Assembly: GCF_000332475.2 (NCBI RefSeq)
Contig: NZ_AOGX02000015.1
Span: 186,001 to 250,000, forward strand
DNA length: 64,000 bases
Source of the DNA: Leptospira yanagawae serovar Saopaulo str. Sao Paulo = ATCC 700523
Lineage (GTDB): Bacteria; Spirochaetota; Leptospiria; Leptospirales; Leptospiraceae
Reading direction: 5' to 3'
A program made the position numbers and the translations under genes. This document shows positions 43,887-53,017 of this stretch, piece after piece. Numbering within the stretch: position 1 is the first letter of the stretch; each line of letters starts with the position of its first letter. The notes under the pieces are model-generated. The model was not told the origin of the DNA and made no database searches. It was given only the letters and a program-made list of their open reading frames with translations.

Positions 43887-45323
43887 AACTTGGCGTATGC
43901 CTCGTTTTGTATCATTTCTCTCGTTTATTTTTTCCATGTTGGGATTAACTTAGCTGTTTTTCCCGTCGTCTGGCCAGATGAAGTTCTTTTTTATTCTCCT
44001 GCCTTTTCGTTTTCCCAATCCGGGGAATTAAAAACCGAAGTCCTAAAGGGACTCATTCCTGGAATGGAATTCAAAACCCTTTGGATGCCCCCGGTTTATT
44101 TGTTATTTTCTGGTTTATCCTTATCAATTTTTCCTGATACATTAATAACACTTCGCCTAGCAAACGTTTGTTTAATTTACTTAACAGCATTTGCATTTTA
44201 TCGATTACTGAAACGATTTTCCATTTCAGAAGTAGCCGCACAAATTGCATTTGTAAGTATTCTATGGGAACCACTTGTCTTTCGTTTTGGTACTGTTGCC
44301 AGAATGGAAGCACTCACATCATTTTGTTTTATCATCAGTTTGGTTTTTGCATCGAATCCTAAAAAAAACACGTGGAACCCTTTTTTGTCTGGGTTGTTAC
44401 TATCGTTTGCCGCTCTTTCTCACCCATTTGGTGCTTTTTTTGGTTTGGTGAGTTTGTTTCTTGTATACCAAAATTTTGGTATACGAGGAGTCACTTATTT
44501 TGTGTTTGGTGGCGTAATACCAGTTCTAGGTTGGATCATTTACATCCATCCAAATTGGGATTGGTTCCAAATCCAGTTTGGGGCACAACTCACTCGAAAA
44601 CAAAACTTATTGAAAACATTTACATTAATAGATAAAATCAAAATTTTTTCGTTTGGATTTGGTTTTTCTAAAATCCGTTTGGTTCTTATTTTGATTGAGT
44701 TATTGTCTTTAGGTTTCATTTCCTATAAACTATATAAAAGACACCACTCCATATCCAAAACATGGATTCTTTTTTGGATATGGACAGGATCAGTATTATT
44801 TGCTTTATATTCTTCTTCGGAAGGTTGGTATGTTTTTCATATCATCTTTCCTCTTTCTTTTGGTATGGCTTTATTAGCGGAAGAGAAATCAATTTTAAAC
44901 CGGATACCGATGTTTGGAATTTTACTTTCGCTTTCTGCTATGATTTATATTGCCCAAATACATTGGTCAAAAACGGATTCGGGAGAAATTCAAAATGCAC
45001 ATTTTCGAAATATATCATCAAGTTTGGTTCATTCCAAAGCTGTGTACTTACAAAGTTTACCTGATCCCTATTTTTATCTAAAATCAATACGTCCTGATTT
45101 GGATATATTGGAATTCATTCCCGGTGAATTGGAAATCCCTTCGGAAACTTTTTTAAAAACAATCCATTCACGAGATAGTTTTGTATTTTATGATGAATCC
45201 CTCATCAATGAGGCAATCAGAGATTATTTAAAGTCAGGAAACTGGATTCGAGTTGAATGGGAAATTCCTGTTCCCAGGGACCACTGGTTACACTACAAAA
45301 CCATTATTTATACTAAAAAATGA
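43887..45323 (+). CDS. ArnT/GT39-like membrane glycosyltransferase
   Basis: This is a multi-pass membrane protein (about ten helices) with the first loop acid motif WPDEVLFYSPAF, which matches the Asp-Glu pair of GT39/ArnT-type enzymes. These use polyprenyl-phosphate sugars and act at the periplasmic face. The C-terminal about 110 residues form a soluble domain. The start is uncertain: TTG at 43887 just after the STAS stop gives about 478 residues; TTG 43833 would add 18 residues but overlap the STAS gene. The 3' end is joined by ATGA to the GDSL lipoprotein gene. Confidence 0.85.
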   Translation, partial: NLAYASFCIISLVYFFHVGINLAVFPVVWPDEVLFYSPAFSFSQSGELKTEVLKGLIPGMEFKTLWMPPVYLLFSGLSLSIFPDTLITLRLANVCLIYLTAFAFYRLLKRFSISEVAAQIAFVSILWEPLVFRFGTVARMEALTSFCFIISLVFASNPKKNTWNPFLSGLLLSFAALSHPFGAFFGLVSLFLVYQNFGIRGVTYFVFGGVIPVLGWIIYIHPNWDWFQIQFGAQLTRKQNLLKTFTLIDKIKIFSFGFGFSKIRLVLILIELLSLGFISYKLYKRHHSISKTWILFWIWTGSVLFALYSSSEGWYVFHIIFPLSFGMALLAEEKSILNRIPMFGILLSLSAMIYIAQIHWSKTDSGEIQNAHFRNISSSLVHSKAVYLQSLPDPYFYLKSIRPDLDILEFIPGELEIPSETFLKTIHSRDSFVFYDESLINEAIRDYLKSGNWIRVEWEIPVPRDHWLHYKTIIYTKK

Positions 45324-45961
45324 AACGATTCCAAAACATAATTTGTATTCTTGGAATTTGCTTGTGTTTCCCTAATTGTTATCATTCTGACAAACCTTCA
45401 GTGCAATATTTATCGATTTTAGGAGCCGGTGTTATGAATCGTAATATTACAATTGTTGGTGATTCATTGGCACAGTGGTCTGAAGGTTTTGGTTTACGAA
45501 ATCGTTTGCCGAGTGAGTTCCGTGTAACAGATGTATCCGTTGCTGGTTATACAACAGAAGATTGGTTACAGAACCAAAATCGATTGAATGAAATTCCTAC
45601 TGACCTCTGGATTTTGGAATTGGGAACCAACGATGCGATGGTATACGGAACAAATGGATTTGAAATCAGGACTCTTGAATTGATCAACTTTTTACAATCC
45701 AATCAAATCTCATCTGTCTTACTGACTCTTATTCCAAGAACAAATATGACTTCTATTAAAGAAACCATTCGAGAAAACAATGATACACTTCGAAAAATAA
45801 AAGCACAAAAAGAAAAAGTGGATATCGTAGATATCGAATCAATTTTTGAATCCTACCAAGGCGAAATTCCCCTTTACCCCATTTCCGACCCAATCCATCC
45901 CAATCAAATTGGATATGATCTTATGGGGGAAACGTATCGAAAGAAAATTTTAGGAATTTAG
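45320..45961 (+). CDS. SGNH/GDSL-family putative lipoprotein hydrolase
   Basis: A hydrophobic N-terminus ends in LCFPNC, a likely spirochaete lipobox. The mature protein has the SGNH blocks: block I VGDSLAQ, a Gly in block II, block III GTNDA and block V DPIHPN, giving Ser, Asn, Asp and His. Such enzymes are esterases or acetylhydrolases, often acting on envelope polysaccharides. It follows the GT39-like gene with an ATGA overlap, so both may modify the same glycan. The end overlaps coaX by 12 bases on the other strand. Confidence 0.9.
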   Translation: MKRFQNIICILGICLCFPNCYHSDKPSVQYLSILGAGVMNRNITIVGDSLAQWSEGFGLRNRLPSEFRVTDVSVAGYTTEDWLQNQNRLNEIPTDLWILELGTNDAMVYGTNGFEIRTLELINFLQSNQISSVLLTLIPRTNMTSIKETIRENNDTLRKIKAQKEKVDIVDIESIFESYQGEIPLYPISDPIHPNQIGYDLMGETYRKKILGI

Positions 45962-46741
45962 ATCGGCTAAAATTTTTAGTCCCTTTAAAGTCATCATTGG
46001 GTCTATTTCGTCAAACACTTGGTTATGCGAAGCGTGAATGGTCGTGACAAGTCCACCAGTCCCTACAACAACATAATCACCAGGGTGTTCTTCTTTGATA
46101 GCACGAACGATCTCTTTTAACAAACCGATCCAACCAAAGAAAAATCCAGCTTGGATTGACTCAACAGTAGACTCACCTAACACACGTGATGGTGAACCAA
46201 AAACGATAGGTGGAAGTTGTGCAGTATTTCTTGTGAGGGCATCCATTGAAATTTTTAATCCAGGTGCAATCACACCACCAATGTATTCCGGTTTTTCGCT
46301 AATGACACAAAAGGTAGTTGCTGTTCCTAAATCTACCAAAATGGCTTTTTTTCCTGGGTAAGTTTTGGCACAGTATGCCGCGTTTACCAAACGATCGGCA
46401 CCTATTTCAAATGGACGTGGGTAACTAATACCAAAGTTTAAATTCATTTGGTAGTGAACTCTTAATGGATTTACATCAAACCAATCTTCTAACATCCTTT
46501 CTACGATTGGATTGAGAGAAGGAACAACGCTTGAATAGATTGCTTTTTTAACACGATCAGCCTTTACATTTTCTTGTGTTAAAAATCCTTTTAAAAAGAG
46601 ACCTAATTCGTCAGAAGTACGATCTCTTCGAGTAACAGTTCTTTTATGAAAATCAGGAGTTTCTTCGCCTTCACGAAAAACTCCAAACACTGTGTTTGTA
46701 TTTCCAACATCGATGACAAGTAAAAGTGGTGAATCTGACAT
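45950..46741 (-). CDS. coaX: Type III pantothenate kinase
   Basis: CoaX phosphorylates pantothenate in the first step of coenzyme A synthesis. Signatures of the ASKHA fold: [12 protein letters not shown] (phosphate 1), [15 protein letters not shown] with the catalytic-type Asp, DLGTATTF and [10 protein letters not shown]. The length of 263 residues is normal. It follows birA without any gap, the stop of birA abutting the ATG. The BirA-CoaX pairing is common in bacteria. Confidence 0.95.
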   Translation of the reverse strand: MSDSPLLLVIDVGNTNTVFGVFREGEETPDFHKRTVTRRDRTSDELGLFLKGFLTQENVKADRVKKAIYSSVVPSLNPIVERMLEDWFDVNPLRVHYQMNLNFGISYPRPFEIGADRLVNAAYCAKTYPGKKAILVDLGTATTFCVISEKPEYIGGVIAPGLKISMDALTRNTAQLPPIVFGSPSRVLGESTVESIQAGFFFGWIGLLKEIVRAIKEEHPGDYVVVGTGGLVTTIHASHNQVFDEIDPMMTLKGLKILADLNS

Positions 46742-47497
46742 TTATATTATCCGAAATTTTGGCGAAGTGTCCATGAGTTCAATTTTTTGGCCAGTTTCGG
46801 TCATTATGAGAAGGAATCCTAATTCATCAATTCCCAAAACTCTTCCTCTCACCATTCTTTCTTCCCATTCGGTTTCTATGACTTTGTTCTTTAATAAAGA
46901 ATGTTCTTCAATCCATACTAAATCTTTTAGTACTTGGCCTGGATCTAGTAGGGTGATGATCGCTTGGTTGATTTCTATTACCAATTGGTTGGCAAACCGT
47001 TCCAACTCACCTTCCGAAAGTGTTGTGTCACATAAAAAACTTGCTTTTTCTTTTAAGTGATCGGGAATTTGTTTTCCAAAAAAATTCAAACCAATTCCTA
47101 TCACAATATCATACACACCGTTGGTGAATTCTGATTGGACGAGAATCCCTGCTACCTTTTTCTCAATTTTGTATATATCGTTTGGCCATTTGATCGTTGT
47201 GTCTTCAGTTCGTTCTGGAAAAAACCGGAAGATTGTTTTGAGTAAAGCTGAAGAAATGAAAATGGATACCAAAGGGAGCGAAATTTCAGCAGCAGATAAT
47301 CTGATTTTTCCAGAAAAAATCAATGGGTCTTCGCCTAACGACTGCCAAATATTTTGTCCTCTCCCTTTGCCTGCAGTTTGCTCATCAGCAATCACCCATG
47401 AACCAAAAGGGATCTCTGGATTACGAATCCATTCGTTGGTTGAATTCACAGTGGAAAGTCTATGCCCTAATTCAGGTTTTAAGAGTCTGTATTGCAT
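46742..47497 (-). CDS. birA: Biotin--[acetyl-CoA-carboxylase] ligase
   Basis: The 251-residue enzyme attaches biotin to the carboxyl carrier protein through biotinyl-AMP. Signatures are STNEW, the biotin/ATP loop DEQTAGKGRGQNIWQS (GRGRx type), KWPNDIY and KVAGILVQSE. No N-terminal DNA-binding domain is present, so it is the short, non-repressor form. It is immediately followed by coaX with no gap. Confidence 0.94.
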   Translation of the reverse strand: MQYRLLKPELGHRLSTVNSTNEWIRNPEIPFGSWVIADEQTAGKGRGQNIWQSLGEDPLIFSGKIRLSAAEISLPLVSIFISSALLKTIFRFFPERTEDTTIKWPNDIYKIEKKVAGILVQSEFTNGVYDIVIGIGLNFFGKQIPDHLKEKASFLCDTTLSEGELERFANQLVIEINQAIITLLDPGQVLKDLVWIEEHSLLKNKVIETEWEERMVRGRVLGIDELGFLLIMTETGQKIELMDTSPKFRII

Positions 47498-47558
47498 TTG
47501 AGTCTATTTCCTATATGTTTCGGATTGACGAAACCAAAAAATTCACTAGTGTATTTGT

Positions 47559-48374
47559 ATGAAATTATATGGAAATACGGTTTTAATCACTGGATGTGGA
47601 ATGGGCATTGGTGCCTTAACCGCAGAAAGATTGGCAAAAGAAGGGAATGATATCATCGGTATCGATATCAATCTTTCGCACTTAAAAGAGATCCAATCCA
47701 AGGTAGAATCACTTGGAAAAAAATTTTATGGATTTGCTTGTGATCTTTCAAAAGAAGAACAAATTTCCTCCCTGATTAAAAAAATCAAAAAAAACAAACT
47801 CCAATTTCAAATTTTAATTAATAACGCAGGCATCGCACCCAGTGGCCCATATGAAGGTAAAAACTTTTCGGTTTGGGAAAAGGCATTAAAAATCAATGTA
47901 CATGGACCAATGCAACTTGTGTACGAATCGTTACCGATTTTAAGAGAACAAAATGAAGCAACAATCATCAATTTAGCAAGTATTGCTGGCAAATTTGGAA
48001 CAGAAGGAACTGTAACCTATTCGGCCACCAAACATGCAATGGTCGGATTTTCTCAAGCCTTGAAGATGGAATTGTATGATACTCAAATTGGAGTTAGTTG
48101 GATCTGTCCCTCCATGGCAAAAACAAGGATGATTGATGGGGTCAAACCTTCTTTTTTTACCCCAGTCATCGAACCCATCCAAGTTGCAGATGCAATTTGT
48201 AAGGCCATCCAAAAGAATCCTGGTGAGGTCCTAGTTCCGTCTTACTTACGGTCAACCATTGTGATTTTGCCAGCGTTATTTCCTAAATTTTCGCTATGGC
48301 TTGCCGTGAAAACAAAAGCTTCAAAAGGTTGGTTACTTGCCAACAAGGGACTTGAGAAAAATATTCCCGTTTAG
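47559..48374 (+). CDS. Short-chain dehydrogenase/reductase
   Basis: A classical SDR of 271 residues: TGCGMGIG cofactor motif, CDLSKEE, LINNAGIAPSG, NLASIAGKFG with the catalytic Ser, and YSATKHAMVGFS with the YxxxK pair. As in the SDR at 29145 the C-terminus is hydrophobic (LPALFPKFSLWLAVK), suggesting lipid-like substrates. The metF gene follows after 12 bases. TTGACG (47525-47530) upstream could be a -35 element, with only a weak -10. No ribosome site is seen. Confidence 0.9.
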   Translation: MKLYGNTVLITGCGMGIGALTAERLAKEGNDIIGIDINLSHLKEIQSKVESLGKKFYGFACDLSKEEQISSLIKKIKKNKLQFQILINNAGIAPSGPYEGKNFSVWEKALKINVHGPMQLVYESLPILREQNEATIINLASIAGKFGTEGTVTYSATKHAMVGFSQALKMELYDTQIGVSWICPSMAKTRMIDGVKPSFFTPVIEPIQVADAICKAIQKNPGEVLVPSYLRSTIVILPALFPKFSLWLAVKTKASKGWLLANKGLEKNIPV

Positions 48375-48386
48375 AGGATAGGTTTT

Positions 48387-49274
48387 ATGCACATTTCTCA
48401 GGTCCTCCAGAAAAAACAGACTACGATCAGCTTCGAATTTTTTCCTCCCAAAAACGAGGAAGCATCTGAGGATTTATTCCGCAATATCCAAGAACTATCG
48501 CAAATGAATCCAGCCTATGTAAGTGTCACTTATGGAGCTGGAGGATCCACAAGAGACTTAACACATGACTTGGTTGTCAAATTACAAGAGCAGACCGGAC
48601 AAACGATTGTTAGTCATTTAACTTGCGTAGGTTCCACCAAAGAAGAGATCCGAGAAATTTTAAAACGTTACGAAAAAAGTGGAATTCATAATATCATGGC
48701 TCTCCGAGGGGATCCTCCAAAAGGGCAAACCGAGTTCCAAAAAACAGAAAATGGATTTGGATTTGCGGGGGAACTGGTGGGTTTCATTAAAAAAGAATTT
48801 CCAAACATGGGAATTGGAGTGGCAGGATTTCCAGAAGGACACCCATCCACACCCAATCGTCTGAAGGAAATTGAATTTTTAAAATGGAAAGTAGACCAAG
48901 GTGCAGACTATATTTGTACACAAATGTTTTTTGATAACAATTCGTTTTATGATTACGTGGAACGTTGTGAAATTGCAGGTATCAAAGTCCCGATCATCGC
49001 AGGGATCATGCCAATCACTTCTAGAAAGGGAATGGCACGGATGGCCGAACTTTCGTTAGGAACAAACTTCCCAGCCAAACTTTTGAAATCCTTATCTCGT
49101 GCCGAAGATGATTCATTTGCTGAAAATGTGGGAATCCACTGGGCTACAGAACAAGTTCGCGATTTGTTGGATCATAAAATTGCAGGAATCCATATGTATA
49201 CTTTGAACAAATCGAAGGCTACACGCAAAATTTACGAATCACTCGGGATTCGAAATTTCGACACGATTGTTTGA
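48387..49274 (+). CDS. metF: Methylenetetrahydrofolate reductase
   Basis: MetF reduces 5,10-methylene-THF to 5-methyl-THF with FAD, giving methyl groups for methionine. Signatures are SFEFFPPKN, SVTYGAGGSTRD, HLTCVGST, NIMALRGDPP and DYICTQMFFDN. The length of 295 residues is the bacterial type without the regulatory domain. The ribosome site GAGGATAGG is strong. The gene follows an SDR gene after 12 bases and its 3' end overlaps the MORN gene by 36 bases. Confidence 0.95.
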   Translation: MHISQVLQKKQTTISFEFFPPKNEEASEDLFRNIQELSQMNPAYVSVTYGAGGSTRDLTHDLVVKLQEQTGQTIVSHLTCVGSTKEEIREILKRYEKSGIHNIMALRGDPPKGQTEFQKTENGFGFAGELVGFIKKEFPNMGIGVAGFPEGHPSTPNRLKEIEFLKWKVDQGADYICTQMFFDNNSFYDYVERCEIAGIKVPIIAGIMPITSRKGMARMAELSLGTNFPAKLLKSLSRAEDDSFAENVGIHWATEQVRDLLDHKIAGIHMYTLNKSKATRKIYESLGIRNFDTIV

Positions 49275-49736
49275 TTCTTCTTTTGGTTTGATTCCTAAAA
49301 ATTGGTTTTGGTTCCAATAACCTTCCAAAACCAAACTTCCTTTTGCATTGGTGATTTTTGCTTTGCCAACCAAACCATTTTGGTCCCAATAACCTTCTAA
49401 AATAAATCCATCGACAAATCGATATTTGCCATATCCATCTCGTAGGCCTTTGGTATAATTGCCTATAAATTCATCACCATTCGCATAACGATAGATACCT
49501 GGACCGTTCTTTAATCCAAATTTGTATTCTCCTTCAAATATGTCTCCATTTGCATAACGATAAATTCCAATACCATGTTTTGAATCTTCTAAAAAATCAC
49601 CTTCAAACTGATCACCGTTTTCGTATGTCACTACGTGTTTTCCATTCCGGCAATTTTCGCCTTCACATATTTTTTGATTCGATTTACAAAAAATAAAGAG
49701 AGATAAACATAAAATGATAAAGTATTGGGAACGCAT
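49239..49736 (-). CDS. MORN-repeat putative lipoprotein
   Basis: A short signal ending in LFIFC suggests a lipoprotein. It is followed by four to five MORN repeats (YENGDQFEGDFLEDSKHGIG, YANGDIFEGEYKFGLKNGPG, YANGDEFIGNYTKGLRDGYG and two more degenerate). MORN repeats form an elongated beta sheet that can bind proteins or membranes. The function is unknown. The gene is convergent with metF, overlapping by 36 bases. Confidence 0.9.
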   Translation of the reverse strand: MRSQYFIILCLSLFIFCKSNQKICEGENCRNGKHVVTYENGDQFEGDFLEDSKHGIGIYRYANGDIFEGEYKFGLKNGPGIYRYANGDEFIGNYTKGLRDGYGKYRFVDGFILEGYWDQNGLVGKAKITNAKGSLVLEGYWNQNQFLGIKPKEESNNRVEISNPE

Positions 49737-49814
49737 AGATGATTTCTAATTAATTATTTCGTCAACTGTGTATACATACTGATATAAATCTAGTTTGGAA
49801 ATAAGGCAATCTAT

Positions 49815-50180
49815 ATGTCACAAAAAAAAGCCCTTGTTGTCGATGACAGCACAGTCACCAGATTGATGATTCGGAAAATAATTTCTGAAAAACACCCGAA
49901 TTGGGAAATTTTGGAAGCTGACTCGGCGGACAAAGCTAATCTCATTCTCCCTGATCATCCCGACATTGATTTTTTTAGTTTAGATCAAAATATGCCGGGC
50001 ACGATTTCAGGCCTTGATCTTGCAGAAAATTTAAAATCATCCTACCAAAATGCAAAAATTGTTCTAATCACTGCCAATATCCAAGATGCGATCAAAAATA
50101 AGGCAAAAAACTTAGGCATCGATTTTATAGAAAAACCAATTACAGCAGAAAAAATCATCCCCGTTTTGGAAAACTTATGA
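49815..50180 (+). CDS. CheY-like response regulator
   Basis: A stand-alone receiver domain of 121 residues: acidic pair VVDDS, phosphoacceptor Asp in FFSLDQNMPG (about residue 57), LITAN with the conserved Thr/Ala switch and the Lys in IEKPI. There is no output domain. It is joined by an ATGA overlap to the CheC-like gene, which suggests that CheC-type dephosphorylation acts on it. An AAGG site precedes the ATG. Confidence 0.93.
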   Translation: MSQKKALVVDDSTVTRLMIRKIISEKHPNWEILEADSADKANLILPDHPDIDFFSLDQNMPGTISGLDLAENLKSSYQNAKIVLITANIQDAIKNKAKNLGIDFIEKPITAEKIIPVLENL

Positions 50181-50779
50181 ACCACCTTACAGAATTAGAA
50201 CGTGATTCATTATGTGAATTGTTTAATATCAGTTTAGGTAGTGCTGCAAAATTAATGAGTGAAATGATCGCCGATGAAATTTTATTAACGGTTCCAACAT
50301 TAAAACTCATTACAAAGTCTGAAGCTAGAAATTTTGAAAACTTATCAAAACAAGAAGTTTGCACTGTCGAACAAAAGTTTGTTGGTGATATCGGAAAAGG
50401 TTCAGCTTTTCTATTATTTCATAAAAGTTCGAGTTTAGAAATTGTAAAGATGATGATGAAAGATTATGTGGCACTCAATGAAGTGTCTCAATTTGAAAAG
50501 GATGCTCTTGTTGAAATTGGTAATATTATTCTAAATGCAATTTTATCTAATTTAGCCAAGATGTCAAATTACCACATCGAAACAAACGTCCCTGAATTTT
50601 TCTCAGGAAAATATGAAGATTTGCTCTTAAATCGAGATCCGAATGAGGATAATTCAATCCTTTTAGTCTTCATCGATTATCAATTAAAAGGTAAAGAAAT
50701 TAAAGGATATATATTTTTCATTTTGAATTTTGATAGCATTAAAAATTTATCCCGAGTACTCATAGAAAAGTTAAAATAG
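50177..50779 (+). CDS. CheC-like phosphatase
   Basis: The protein shows two CheC/FliY-type helices: CELFNISLGSAAKLMSEMI (residues 13-31) and the second copy VEIGNIILNAILSNLAKM, each with the Glu-x-x-Asn pair needed for CheY-P hydrolysis (Glu in CELFN and EIGN). It should dephosphorylate the receiver encoded next to it. It overlaps that gene by 4 bases and the hybrid kinase by 1 base, so all three form one module. Whether it takes part in chemotaxis is unknown. Confidence 0.9.
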   Translation: MNHLTELERDSLCELFNISLGSAAKLMSEMIADEILLTVPTLKLITKSEARNFENLSKQEVCTVEQKFVGDIGKGSAFLLFHKSSSLEIVKMMMKDYVALNEVSQFEKDALVEIGNIILNAILSNLAKMSNYHIETNVPEFFSGKYEDLLLNRDPNEDNSILLVFIDYQLKGKEIKGYIFFILNFDSIKNLSRVLIEKLK

Positions 50780-52389
50780 TGAATGTTTTAACAAAAAAAC
50801 ATTTATTGGCTATTATAAAAAAATCAGGAATTGGTATTCTGATTTTAGATGAATCATTAAATATTATTTTAACCAACCAATGGATTTTAAAACATTCTAA
50901 TTTACGTGAATCAGATCTCCAAAACAAACATATTTCCGATGTCTTTACCGATTTAGTTGGTACTCGTACTCTAAAATCCATTCAGCAATGTTTAGAATCT
51001 TCTCAGTATTCTATCTTAACTCATACTCTGAATCCGTTTCCATTTCCATTGTTTGAAAATGAACAAAAGAAGTTAAAAAATGAAAGGATATACCAATACC
51101 TACATGTAATACCAATTTCCATTGATGATGAACCCAATCGATTTTGTATGATTCAGATTTCAGATGTTTCCCAACAAGTAATACGAGAAAAATTATTACG
51201 CGAACAAATGATCATTGCCAAAGAGAGAGAAACAGAGGCCAAAAAAGCATCCCAAGCAAAAACAGATTTTTTAGCTTCAATGAGCCATGAAATTAGAACG
51301 CCCCTCAATGCCATTTTAGGTATGGCTGATACATTAAATGAAACAGATTTATCAGAAGAACAAACCGAATATCTGACAGTCCTGCGAAATTCCGGAAGGG
51401 CATTGTATAATATCATCAATGATATTTTAGATTTTTCTAGAATCGAATCAGGAAAATTAGAAATTGAATTCGTTGATTTTTCGATCCATGAATTGATACA
51501 AGAAACTATTTCTCTTTTTTTGATCAAAGCAAAAACAAAAGGAATTCATATCTCCTATTCTATCAGTGAAGAGATTTCCCCAATGATCAAAGGAGATTCC
51601 ACTAGAATCCAACAGATTCTTATCAATCTAATCGGAAATGCGATGAAGTTCACTGAAAAAGGAAGCATTTTCATAAAATTAATGTTAAGCGAAAAGAAAG
51701 AACACCTGGTATTTGAAGTGAAGGACACTGGCATCGGAATTCCAAATGACAAACTACAATCCATTTTTGAAAGTTTTACACAGGTAGATAGTTCTACGAC
51801 CCGAAAGTATGGTGGAACTGGACTTGGGTTATCAATAACCAAAAAATTGATATTAATGATGAATGGAACGATTTCTGTTCAAAGTGAATTAGGAAAAGGA
51901 TCAACTTTTCAAATCGAAATTCCTTATGAAGGATTACTCCCATCAGAATCAAATCAAAACCAACATTGGCTTGATTTAGAATTACCAAACCCAGAAAATT
52001 TTCCACCATGTAAAATCCTTTTGGCAGAAGATTCAGATGAAAACGTATTCATCATCAAAACGTTTTTGCGTAAATATCCTATCCAATTGGATATAGCTCA
52101 AAATGGAAAAGAAGCATTTGAAAAATTCAAATCTGGCGATTATGATCTAGTTTTGATGGATATGCAAATGCCAGAGATGGATGGAATGGAAGCGACTAAA
52201 CAAATTCGAATTTTTGAACAAAGGAATATAAAAAACCAAAGCGGTGAAACTCCTATCATCGCAATTTCTGCCAACGTACAAAAAGAAGAAATTAAAAAGA
52301 GTTTTTTAGCAGGCATTACGTCTTACTTAGCAAAACCGGTTCGTAAGATAGAGATTCTAAAATTAATTTATTTTTATATCGCCCGCTAA
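50779..52389 (+). CDS. Hybrid sensor histidine kinase/response regulator
   Basis: Domain order in 536 residues: PAS-like sensor (about 10-130, GIGILILDESLNIILTNQW), HisKA with SHEIRTPLNA (His near 172), HATPase_c (DSTRIQQILINLIGNAMKF, DTGIGIP, GGTGLGLSI), and a C-terminal receiver (LLAEDSDENV, phosphoacceptor Asp in LVLMDMQMPEMDG, IAISANV, LAKPV). There is no membrane helix, so it senses cytoplasmic signals. The start is GTG, overlapping the CheC-like stop by one base. It probably phosphorylates the CheY-like protein of the module. Confidence 0.94.
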   Translation: MNVLTKKHLLAIIKKSGIGILILDESLNIILTNQWILKHSNLRESDLQNKHISDVFTDLVGTRTLKSIQQCLESSQYSILTHTLNPFPFPLFENEQKKLKNERIYQYLHVIPISIDDEPNRFCMIQISDVSQQVIREKLLREQMIIAKERETEAKKASQAKTDFLASMSHEIRTPLNAILGMADTLNETDLSEEQTEYLTVLRNSGRALYNIINDILDFSRIESGKLEIEFVDFSIHELIQETISLFLIKAKTKGIHISYSISEEISPMIKGDSTRIQQILINLIGNAMKFTEKGSIFIKLMLSEKKEHLVFEVKDTGIGIPNDKLQSIFESFTQVDSSTTRKYGGTGLGLSITKKLILMMNGTISVQSELGKGSTFQIEIPYEGLLPSESNQNQHWLDLELPNPENFPPCKILLAEDSDENVFIIKTFLRKYPIQLDIAQNGKEAFEKFKSGDYDLVLMDMQMPEMDGMEATKQIRIFEQRNIKNQSGETPIIAISANVQKEEIKKSFLAGITSYLAKPVRKIEILKLIYFYIAR

Positions 52390-52429
52390 AATCTAGATCC
52401 GATACGCCCTTAGGTTTCAAAGGCATCCA

Positions 52430-53014
52430 TTACTTTAAAACTTTTTCGACAGCTGTTTCTGGATACGCTTCTGAAACCGAAGGTTCATTTAAAAGTTCAT
52501 TTGCTTTTTCAACAGAAAGATAACCTGGTTCCGTTTGGAAACTTGTTAAACGTGGATTAAATGTATGGAATATTTGTATTTTGTATTTTTTAGCTAATTC
52601 TGAAATGAATTCTTTTGATTGGTCAGTTCGAAAAGAAACAACGATAATACCTGGCAGTACGATGTTGGGTCCATATCCATTCCCTGGATTGTAAACCTCG
52701 GTAACTTTGGATTCATTCCCAGATTTTAATTGATTGGAAACTAAAGTTTTTCCTGGTTTACGAAAGTTCCAACCTGCTTTCAGATTTTTATTCGCATAAC
52801 TTTTATTTTGCGAACCACTGACTTGATTGGGGGCAATGAATTCCGCTTCTAAGTTCGGGTTTCGATAAAAGGTCTTTTGAACTCCACCTTCTGTGTAGGT
52901 GATCTGACTTGGTGGTTCCTTTGATAAAATTGAAGATACAAAGAAACAACCCAAGATAAAAAATGAGAAGAGAAAACGTTGTGATAGGAAAATTAAAATT
53001 TGTTTTGTCTTCAT
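52430..53014 (-). CDS. Secreted I9/prodomain-like protein next to the S8 protease
   Basis: An N-terminal signal peptide or anchor (FLFSFFILGCFFVSSILS) is followed by a linker and a C-terminal domain (about 124-190) with the subtilisin propeptide pattern: IIVVSFRTDQSKEFISELAK, KYKIQIFHTF, then LSVEKANELLNEPSVSEAYPE. In normal subtilases this domain is the N-terminal prodomain that folds and inhibits the enzyme. Here it is a separate gene 3 bases after the protease gene, which itself lacks such a domain. It could act as a chaperone in trans or as an inhibitor. The gene is certain; the domain call is by eye. Confidence 0.82.
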   Translation of the reverse strand: MKTKQILIFLSQRFLFSFFILGCFFVSSILSKEPPSQITYTEGGVQKTFYRNPNLEAEFIAPNQVSGSQNKSYANKNLKAGWNFRKPGKTLVSNQLKSGNESKVTEVYNPGNGYGPNIVLPGIIVVSFRTDQSKEFISELAKKYKIQIFHTFNPRLTSFQTEPGYLSVEKANELLNEPSVSEAYPETAVEKVLK

Positions 53015-53017
53015 AGT

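Noticed and set aside
49785..49800. Possible -10 TATAAA before the CheY-like gene
   Set aside because: No acceptable -35 element lies at the right distance, so no promoter was called.
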